Of a DNA stretch of 64,000 nucleotides, positions 26,879 to 33,383 are shown piece by piece. Origin of the DNA: Algoriphagus ratkowskyi (GTDB lineage: Bacteria; Bacteroidota; Bacteroidia; Cytophagales; Cyclobacteriaceae); contig NZ_MSSV01000004.1 in the NCBI RefSeq assembly GCF_002150505.1, forward strand, positions 248,001 to 312,000, given 5' to 3'. The notes under the pieces were generated by a model. The model made no database searches. It saw only the letters and a list, made by a program, of their open reading frames with translations, and was not told the origin of the DNA. How positions within the stretch are numbered: the stretch's first letter is position 1; every line of letters starts with the position of its first letter. The position numbers and the translations under genes are program-made.

Positions 26879-28419
26879 AGTTTAGATCCCTAATTTTTAT
26901 GTTGACAGTAGTACTGTTGCATTCCTGTAACCCAATTTCAGAGCGAAAGCAGCCGCCTCCATCATTAGAGCGGCTGGCCAGTATGAATTTAAAGTTAGAT
27001 GGTGAAAAATTGGCTGATGTTTATTGTGGCTCATGTCATTTGAAACCTGAGCCTGAACTGTTGGATAAAAAGACTTGGAAAAATAAAGTGCTTCCTGACA
27101 TGAGAAAAAGGATGGGACTTCTATTGCCAGAAGATTTTGGGCAGCCGCTTCCGGAGGATATGGGCTTTCCTAAGGGAGTTTATTCGGCAACACCCTTGAT
27201 TAAAGTAGCGGATTGGGAGAAAATATTGACCTATTACATCGTGAATTCGCCAGATAGTCCCTTGCCTCAATCGAGTAAAGAATTGCCTAGCATAGGAATT
27301 CCAGGCTTTGTGGTGTCAAGACCTGAATTCCCCAACATTAAAAGCACTTTGACAACCATGATACGGGTAGAGTCAGAGTCTGGTAACTTGTGGATCGGGG
27401 ATCGCCTGAATCGGGTGTATGTTTTAGATTCTAAAAATGGTTTCAAAATTAAAGATTCTATTCTCACAGACGTAGCTCCAGTGGATATCTTTTGGCATGC
27501 TGACAGAAGCTTTGATTTGCTTACGATGGGGGTAATGGATCCTTCTAATGATAGTTTAGGTGTGATTTCAAGATTTTGGAAGGAAGGTCAAATTTGGCAT
27601 AATGAAGAACTTTTGTCGCGCTTAATTAGGCCAGTTCACTTTGCTATTGCTGATTGGAATGGAGATGGATTGCAAGATAAAGCAGTGTCGCAGTTTGGAG
27701 ATCATGTCGGGAAAATGAGTGTTTTTTTAACCAGCTCTTCTGATCCTAAAGAAGTGATCTTGAGCGCAGAACCTGGAGCTAGAAGAGCTATGGCTGTGGA
27801 TTTCGATGGAGATGGAGATTTGGATGTGCTCGGGTTAATGGCTCAAGCAAGAGAAGGAGTTTATGTTTGGTTGAATCAAGGGGAAAATCAGTTTAAAAAG
27901 GTGACTTTATTAACCTTTAGTCCCGTATTTGGTGTAAGTGATTTTAAATATGAAGACATAAATGGAGATGGACACAAGGATATCATAATAGTAAATGGAG
28001 ATAATGCTGATCTGTCTATCATACCTAAAAATTACCATGGTGTACGTGTTTATCTCAACAATGGAAGTAATGAATTTAAAGAATCTTGGTTCTATCCTCT
28101 ACACGGAGCTAGCAGTATAGAGATTGCAGACTTTGATGGAGATGAAGATCTAGATTTATTTGTATTGGCGTTTTACCCAGAGGGTTCTCAAGAGTCAACA
28201 CAGGATTTGGTTTATTTCAGACAGAAAAGTACAGGGGGATTTGATCCATTTATATTGAACCAAAACTTTGACACAGGGATGATGACCTTAACTTCTGGAG
28301 ATATTGATGGGGATGGGGATTTGGATGTGTTCATAGGATCTTTTGAATTTGAAGATTTATTCAATGGGGCAACCAAGCATTGGAAACCATTTATTTTTTT
28401 AGAAAACAGAACGAATTAA
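26875..28419 (+). CDS. Lipoprotein with c-type haem motif and FG-GAP propeller
   Basis: The protein has 514 residues. It begins with a signal peptide and lipobox LLHSC (Cys18). A short cytochrome-like part carries one haem-attachment motif, CGSCH (residues 51-55), in YCGSCHLKPEPELLDKKTW, and a possible distal Met region (KRMGLLLPEDF). From about residue 135 a beta propeller follows, with FG-GAP calcium loops such as DWNGDGLQDKAV, DFDGDGDLDVLG, DINGDGHKDIII, DFDGDEDLDLFV and DIDGDGDLDVFI. Its start overlaps cutC by four bases. The combination of a haem and a propeller suggests an electron-transfer or substrate-sensing partner at the cell surface; no function is established. Confidence 0.88.
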   Translation: MKFRSLIFMLTVVLLHSCNPISERKQPPPSLERLASMNLKLDGEKLADVYCGSCHLKPEPELLDKKTWKNKVLPDMRKRMGLLLPEDFGQPLPEDMGFPKGVYSATPLIKVADWEKILTYYIVNSPDSPLPQSSKELPSIGIPGFVVSRPEFPNIKSTLTTMIRVESESGNLWIGDRLNRVYVLDSKNGFKIKDSILTDVAPVDIFWHADRSFDLLTMGVMDPSNDSLGVISRFWKEGQIWHNEELLSRLIRPVHFAIADWNGDGLQDKAVSQFGDHVGKMSVFLTSSSDPKEVILSAEPGARRAMAVDFDGDGDLDVLGLMAQAREGVYVWLNQGENQFKKVTLLTFSPVFGVSDFKYEDINGDGHKDIIIVNGDNADLSIIPKNYHGVRVYLNNGSNEFKESWFYPLHGASSIEIADFDGDEDLDLFVLAFYPEGSQESTQDLVYFRQKSTGGFDPFILNQNFDTGMMTLTSGDIDGDGDLDVFIGSFEFEDLFNGATKHWKPFIFLENRTN

Positions 28420-28537
28420 ATTCTGAAATCAAAGTTTTATTAAAATTATAGTGTATTATAAGGTTATTTAGTAGTTTATAATTTTTTATATTGAAGTAAA
28501 TTCAGTAAATTATTCGTTCACCTTTTATTTTTAATCT

Positions 28538-28999
28538 ATGGTAAAAAGTTTTCAAGGGGTAAAAATGGCAGAGCCAAAAAAAGCCCCAATTCCTCAAATT
28601 CTCGTCAAAGAGTACATGAGTAAAAGCCTTACCACCTTTAAACCTGACGATACTATCGATCAGGTGATGGAGGTGCTTACGAAGAAAAAAATATCTGGTG
28701 GTCCTGTGATTGATGCTTCAGGTGCCTTGATTGGGATTATTTCAGAAGTGGACTGCCTCAAAGAGATTATCAAAGGGAAATATACTAACACCCCGAAATT
28801 CCCTGCTAAAGTGAGTGAGCACATGTCTTCCGATGTGCTGACACTTTCTCCGGACTTATCAATATTCGATGCTGCGTCTCAATTTTTAGAACATAAAATC
28901 CGAAGATTCCCTGTAATGAAAGACGGGAAATTGCTGGGGCAAATCAGCTTGAGTGATGTAATTCGGGCATTTCCTACGATGAAACATACCACTTGGTAA
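28538..28999 (+). CDS. CBS-domain protein
   Basis: A 153-residue soluble protein made of two CBS motifs: ILVKEYMSKSLTTFKPDDTIDQVMEVL with GGPVIDASGALIGIISEVDCL, and VSEHMSSDVLTLSPDLSIFDAASQFLEH with FPVMKDGKLLGQISLSDVI. Paired CBS motifs bind adenine nucleotides and usually sense energy status. A start at the internal Met at 28565 (MAEPKKAPIP) is possible; I keep the ATG at 28538. The gene is alone with its own terminator. Confidence 0.9.
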   Translation: MVKSFQGVKMAEPKKAPIPQILVKEYMSKSLTTFKPDDTIDQVMEVLTKKKISGGPVIDASGALIGIISEVDCLKEIIKGKYTNTPKFPAKVSEHMSSDVLTLSPDLSIFDAASQFLEHKIRRFPVMKDGKLLGQISLSDVIRAFPTMKHTTW

Positions 29000-29017
29000 T
29001 ATTTCTTTAAAAGTGTG

Positions 29018-29055
29018 AATGCCCCTAGAAGATGAGAATCTTAAAGGGGCATTTT
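29018..29055 (+). terminator. Intrinsic terminator after CBS gene
   Basis: The stem AATGCCCCT...AGGGGCATT is followed by TTATTGG with only a short T run, so termination may be moderate. It lies 19 bases past the stop codon. Confidence 0.7.
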
Positions 29056-29082
29056 ATTGGTTTATTAGCTTAAGAGTATACT

Positions 29083-29112
29083 TTTTTTTCGCAGAGAGGG
29101 CAGTTGTCAGAG
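29083..29112 (+). repeat. Dispersed GCAGAG-type repeat, copy 4 (partial)
   Basis: TTTTTTCGCAGAGAGGGCAG followed by TTGTCAGAGG matches the second half of copy 1 (TTTTCGCAGAGAACGCAGTT). It lies 28 bases past the CBS terminator in the same orientation. Downstream bases up to 29199 contain TGATCAATGCGGCTGATCA but no gene. Confidence 0.55.
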
Positions 29113-29199
29113 GTTTGATAGTGGTATGACTTAGGGAAACCGAAGTCCTATTGTCATTGATCAATGCGGCTGATCAACTGACCACTTTTTATTTCATCT

Positions 29200-30372
29200 T
29201 CATTTCGACCCTTCAATCGCTCTTTCTACATCGAGAATAATGTCGTCATAATGCTCTAAGCCAACAGATAACCTTACTAGTCCATCAGTAATCCCGACCT
29301 GGGTTCTTTCATCAACAGAGAGCTTGCTATGCGTAGTAGAAGCTGGGTGGGTAATGATACTGCGACTATCGCCTAGATTAGCAGTGATGGAGATCATCTG
29401 AAGTTGATCGATAAAACGCTGAGCGCGTTGTCCTCCTCCTTTCAGATCTAGGGTGATTACCCCACCGCCCTGACTCATTTGCTTTTTAGCGATTTCATAT
29501 TGTGGATGAGATGTTAGAAAAGGATATTTTACTCCAAGTAATTCTGCATTCCCTTCGAAATATTCGGCAACTTTCAATGCATTACTACAGTGTCTATCCA
29601 TTCTTACTCCCAGCGTTTCCATACTTTTGGCTAGGATCCAAGCATTAAAGGGAGATATGGCTGGGCCTGTGTGTCTTGCGAAAAAATGAACTTCTTTCAT
29701 CAAATCAGCTTTTCCTAAAATCAATCCACCTAGAACTCTTCCTTGTCCGTCAATGTATTTGGTCGCGCTATGAGTCACGATATGAGCGCCCCATTTGGCG
29801 GGTTGTTGAAGGTAAGGTGACGCAAAGCAATTATCGACAACCAAGATTAAATTATGTGCAGCTGCAAATTTTCCCGCCCATTCTAAATCTATGATCTCCA
29901 ACCCTGGATTGGATGGCGTCTCGATGAAAAGCATTTTAGTGTTAGGTTTTACCAGCTTCTCCCAGTTCATATAATCCGAAATATCACCGTAGGTTGAAGT
30001 GATGCCCCACTTTGGTAGTACTCGTGTCAACAGCTGATGTGTAGATCCAAAAAGTGCACGTGCAGCAAGCACATGATCTCCTTGCTGAAGTAGCGCGGCA
30101 ATACTTCCAAACATGGCAGCCATTCCTGAAGCAGTTGCAAAACCATCTTCCGTTCCCTCAGCAGCGCAGACTTTTTCGATTAGGTCGCTTGAATTTGGGT
30201 TGGCATATCGGGAATAGATATTTCCCTGAATTTCATCTGCAAAAGTAGCTCTAGCTTCTTCTGCCGAATCAAAGGTAAAACTGGAAGTAAGGTAGATTGC
30301 AGCGGAATGCTCACGCTGACTGGATTTGGAAGAGGCGATCCGTACAGAATCTGTTTCGAAGTGCTTGTTCAT
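29200..30372 (-). CDS. metZ: O-succinylhomoserine sulfhydrylase (MetZ-type PLP enzyme)
   Basis: The 390-residue enzyme belongs to the Cys/Met-metabolism PLP family. The PLP-binding lysine is Lys205 in THSATKYIDGQGRVLGG; other landmarks are YSRYANPN, ASGMAAMFGSIAALL and LVVDNCFASPYLQQP. MetZ converts O-succinyl- or O-acetylhomoserine plus sulfide to homocysteine, for methionine synthesis. Specificity between MetZ, MetB and MetY cannot be fixed by reading, but SATKYIDGQG and the length favour MetZ. A SAM-I riboswitch lies in the 5' leader, which supports a methionine-pathway role and SAM-repressed expression. Confidence 0.9.
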   Translation of the reverse strand: MNKHFETDSVRIASSKSSQREHSAAIYLTSSFTFDSAEEARATFADEIQGNIYSRYANPNSSDLIEKVCAAEGTEDGFATASGMAAMFGSIAALLQQGDHVLAARALFGSTHQLLTRVLPKWGITSTYGDISDYMNWEKLVKPNTKMLFIETPSNPGLEIIDLEWAGKFAAAHNLILVVDNCFASPYLQQPAKWGAHIVTHSATKYIDGQGRVLGGLILGKADLMKEVHFFARHTGPAISPFNAWILAKSMETLGVRMDRHCSNALKVAEYFEGNAELLGVKYPFLTSHPQYEIAKKQMSQGGGVITLDLKGGGQRAQRFIDQLQMISITANLGDSRSIITHPASTTHSKLSVDERTQVGITDGLVRLSVGLEHYDDIILDVERAIEGSK

Positions 30373-30487
30373 TTATAGATCAGTTTAGATTTAGAAAATA
30401 CTAATCAAGCAGATTTGAGAAAATCAAACCCAAAGTCGTTAAATGAACTAAAAAGGGATTATTTGTGAGGTAAACCTATTTATCGTT

Positions 30488-30575
30488 CCACAAAGGGTAG
30501 GAATTGGCACCGTTCTCCGTTTCGGGATGGTTGCCAGAGGTTCATAGAGCCTAATCTCTCGCCTCTTCTTTATAA
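30488..30575 (-). ncRNA. SAM-I (S-box) riboswitch in the metZ leader
   Basis: Read on the minus strand, the core matches the SAM-I consensus: AGAGGCGAGAGATTAGGCTC, then TATGAACCTCTGGCAACC, a short P3 (CCG-aaa-CGG) and GGTGCCAATTCC. Closing stem P1 pairs TTATAAAG (30568-30575) with CTTTGTGG (30488-30495) over eight bases including wobbles. P2 pairs AGAGG with CCTCT around a kink-turn. It ends 115 bases before the metZ ATG. A possible switch: P1's 3' strand TTTGTG can instead pair with CACAAA at 30462-30467, just before CCCTTTTT; no conventional terminator was found. Confidence 0.88.
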
Positions 30576-30637
30576 ATCAGTCGCCTGAATTGATGCAAAT
30601 AAAGAACGGGATTTGTGTAATTCCAAATCTTATTCGA

Positions 30638-31198
30638 TCAATCGTTGTATTGATTCATGGTTCGTTCTATTCCTATGGAGCAAAAACTTAGACTCATTTC
30701 TATAGCTTTGTCCATAAGTGTGGGCAGGTCAATGAATTCATCTTGGGTGAATTTGCCCAGCACGTAATCGATCAGCCTTCCCTGTGGAAAATCATCTCCA
30801 ATTCCCATTCTGAGTCTGGCATAATTTTGACCTCCAGTGAGTTCCTCTATGTTTTTCAGGCCATTGTGACCAGCAGCGCTTCCTTTAGGTTTCATTCGTA
30901 GTTTCCCGAAGGGTATAGCAACATCATCTACAATCACTAAGGTATTTTCTTTAGTTACCTGTAGCTCTTTCATCCAATAATTCATTGCCTTGCCACTTAG
31001 ATTCATGTAGGTGGTAGGTTTGATCAAATGAATGGTTCTGCCTTTGTGTTTGAATTCTGTTTTAAAGGCAAGTCTATCGCTTTTCCAGGAGCAGCCATTC
31101 GCATCAGCTAGTCTATCCACGGTCAAAAACCCGATATTATGTCTAGTGAGTTCGTACTCAGGCCCAATATTTCCGAGGCCTATGATTAAGTATTTCAT
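30638..31198 (-). CDS. pth: Peptidyl-tRNA hydrolase
   Basis: The 186-residue enzyme begins MKYLIIGLGNIGPEYELTRHNIGF, containing the conserved Asn and the catalytic His20. Further motifs are KPTTYMNLSGKAMNYW, VIVDDVAIPFGKLRMKPKGSAAGHNGLKNI and RLRMGIGDDF. It releases peptides from tRNA that has dropped off the ribosome. It lies downstream of rplY on the same strand, in the conserved prs-rplY-pth order. A strong terminator stands between rplY and pth, so pth is probably read partly by readthrough or from its own promoter. Confidence 0.97.
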   Translation of the reverse strand: MKYLIIGLGNIGPEYELTRHNIGFLTVDRLADANGCSWKSDRLAFKTEFKHKGRTIHLIKPTTYMNLSGKAMNYWMKELQVTKENTLVIVDDVAIPFGKLRMKPKGSAAGHNGLKNIEELTGGQNYARLRMGIGDDFPQGRLIDYVLGKFTQDEFIDLPTLMDKAIEMSLSFCSIGIERTMNQYND

Positions 31199-31225
31199 AT
31201 TAGGGTAGCGGTATAAGACTGAAAA

Positions 31226-31260
31226 TAAAAAAATCCTGCCCGATTAAGGGCAGGATTTTG
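31226..31260 (-). terminator. Intrinsic terminator after rplY
   Basis: On the minus strand CAAAATCCTGCCC-ttaat-CGGGCAGGATTTTTTT is a long stem ending in a T run, 20 bases after the rplY stop codon. Confidence 0.9.
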
Positions 31261-31279
31261 AATGAATAGAAGAGTAAAT

Positions 31280-31858
31280 TTATTCTTCTCCGCCTTTTTT
31301 GCCTCTAAGTGCTCTTGGTACACCAACAGTCACGATAGAAACGTTTGGACTAGTAAGGATCTCAAATCCTTCAACAGAAAGATCTTCAACTTTGAATGAT
31401 TTGCCAAGCTCAAGTTTAGAGATGTCAACAGTAATGAAATCAGGGAAGTCATTTGCAAGACCTTTAACTTTCAAGACTCTTGTTTTCATTTCTAATTTAC
31501 CACCTACAGCGATACCAGGAGAGTTTCCTACTATTTTCACCGGGATTTCAAACTTGATAGGCTTATCTTCAGAATAAGCTACAAAGTCAGCGTGAAGAAT
31601 TGCTTCACTTACTGGGTGAAATTGAGCTTCTTTTAATACTGCTTTGATGATTGTTCCTTCTATGTTCAACTCTACTAAGTGAACTTCAGGAGTGTAAATC
31701 AATGCTCTGAAAAGGATGATTGGTGAGTAGAAGTGAATCTGCTCTTTGATACCAGGTCCGTAAACCACGCAGGGAACATTACCTGATTCTCTCACTTCTG
31801 AAAGACTGGCACTGTCGAGATTTGCTCTTTTAAACCCTATAACCTCTAGTGTTTTCAT
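31280..31858 (-). CDS. rplY: 50S ribosomal protein bL25, long (CTC) form
   Basis: This 192-residue protein is the two-domain CTC type. The N-terminal 5S-rRNA-binding domain spans about residues 1-92 (SLSEVRESGNVPCVVYGPG, EAQFHPVSEAILHADFV). A beta-rich C-terminal domain follows (KFEIPVKIVGNSPGIAVGGKLEM, VDISKLELGKSF), with an acidic GKKGGEE tail. It binds 5S rRNA in the large subunit; the long form is common in Bacteroidota. It lies downstream of prs, separated by 113 bases. Confidence 0.96.
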   Translation of the reverse strand: MKTLEVIGFKRANLDSASLSEVRESGNVPCVVYGPGIKEQIHFYSPIILFRALIYTPEVHLVELNIEGTIIKAVLKEAQFHPVSEAILHADFVAYSEDKPIKFEIPVKIVGNSPGIAVGGKLEMKTRVLKVKGLANDFPDFITVDISKLELGKSFKVEDLSVEGFEILTSPNVSIVTVGVPRALRGKKGGEE

Positions 31859-31971
31859 ATGCTTAATTGTGTTTGAATTGTCATATGCAATCTTGCGTAT
31901 TGGTTAGTATTCCCATTATGAGATAATTTCACCAGGCTCGATTTCATATTGTATTTTTATAAAATTGATTC

Positions 31972-32898
31972 TTAAATAAATAAAGAACTGATAGAAGTGT
32001 TTCCTGTCACGGCATGAATTGCCTTTGCAAATAGGTCAGCGACTGTCAATACTTTGATTTTTGAAGATTGTTGTTTTAGCGTAATGGTATCAGTGATTAC
32101 CAACTCTTCTAAAGCTGAGTTTTCGATGTTTTCGTATGCTTTTCCAGAAAGTACACCATGTGTTGCAATGGCTCTTACTGAATTAGCTCCTTTTTCCATG
32201 ACGATCTGAGCAGCTTTATAAAGCGTACCAGCGGTATCCACCAAATCATCCACAAGAATAACGTCTTTTCCCTCTACATCCCCGATTACTTGCATAGAAG
32301 CAATCTCGTTGGCTCTTTTTCTGTGCTTGTCACAGACGACCATTTCTACTTCAAAATGCTTGGCATAAGACCTGGCTCTAGCTACTCCTCCCACATCTGG
32401 TGCTGCGAAAATCATATTTGGAAGCCTGAGCGAATTCAAATAGGGCACAAAAATAGCTGATCCATTCAAATGATCCAAAGGTATATCAAAAAAACCTTGA
32501 ATTTGTCCGGCATGAAGGTCGCATGTCATGATTCTATCCGCTCCTGCGGAAGTGATCATATTGGCAATAGCCTTGGCTGCTATTGATACTCTTGGTTTGT
32601 CTTTTCTGTCCTGACGAGCATAACCAAAATAGGGGATGACTGCACATACTTTGTAAGCACTGGCTCTTTTGGCCGCATCTATCATCAGACAAAGCTCCAG
32701 AAGATTGTCACCCGGAGGCGTAGTACTCTGTACCAAAAAGACAGTACATCCTCTGATAGATTCATCGAAACTTGGCGATAATTCACCGTCACTAAATTTG
32801 GATAATGTAAGATCGCCTAGCTTTTTACCATAATTTTTGGCGACTTTCTCTGCAAGTGATTGGCTATTAGTGCCTGAAAATATTTTAACCTCGGACAT
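31972..32898 (-). CDS. prs: Ribose-phosphate pyrophosphokinase
   Basis: The 308-residue enzyme has the PRPP synthetase landmarks: KLGDLTLSKFSDGELSPSF, FLVQSTTPPGDNLLELCLMIDAAKRASA, the flexible loop YFGYARQDRKDKPRVSIAAK, CDLHAGQIQGFFDIPLDHL and the PRPP-binding DVILVDDLVDTAGTL. It makes PRPP from ribose 5-phosphate and ATP for nucleotide, His and Trp synthesis. A TACTTTTG (-7-like) string lies at 32943-32950 on the minus strand, but no good -33 partner was found. Confidence 0.97.
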   Translation of the reverse strand: MSEVKIFSGTNSQSLAEKVAKNYGKKLGDLTLSKFSDGELSPSFDESIRGCTVFLVQSTTPPGDNLLELCLMIDAAKRASAYKVCAVIPYFGYARQDRKDKPRVSIAAKAIANMITSAGADRIMTCDLHAGQIQGFFDIPLDHLNGSAIFVPYLNSLRLPNMIFAAPDVGGVARARSYAKHFEVEMVVCDKHRKRANEIASMQVIGDVEGKDVILVDDLVDTAGTLYKAAQIVMEKGANSVRAIATHGVLSGKAYENIENSALEELVITDTITLKQQSSKIKVLTVADLFAKAIHAVTGNTSISSLFI

Positions 32899-33383
32899 GG
32901 TTAGTGGTTTTTTTCGGGAAAGATGAGGAATGGATTTAAGTCCAAAAGTAATGATTTTTGAATGGATGGCTACGGTGAATTGTATTGAATCAGTAGATAA
33001 AATTTATTTCTAAAAGCATTTAACCAATTCAGAAAATAGTAATGGGTATTAAAAAAATAGTAGAAATTCATCTTTTCAGGCAGAATAGAAGGAGAAGCCC
33101 TAAAAGGATTATTGATCCCGGTACCTAATTCATGACTAATGTCAAGACAAATTTGATATGTCTATATGAGGTACTTGTGTGGGTAATGTCACACATTGTC
33201 ACATGCTTCCTAAATGCCTCGGGCAATAATTTCTGTAGCCTTACATTAATCCCCCTCTAGGTTATAGGTAGTTTATTTATCTAATTTCCCAGTCCTGTAA
33301 AATTTTAATAAAAGAAACTTTCTATCAAAGGAACCCTCTTATTTCGTGCTATTTTAGACCACGAAAAACCAACCCGGATACTC
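32899..33383. other. Long intergenic region between divergent prs and peptidase genes
   Basis: This 485-base gap is AT-rich and has no coding frame worth reporting. It includes a TACTTTTG string near the prs side and the tandem-like words ATGTCACACATTGTCACATG near 33187-33206. The latter could be a regulator site for the peptidase gene, but I see no known consensus. Confidence 0.4.
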
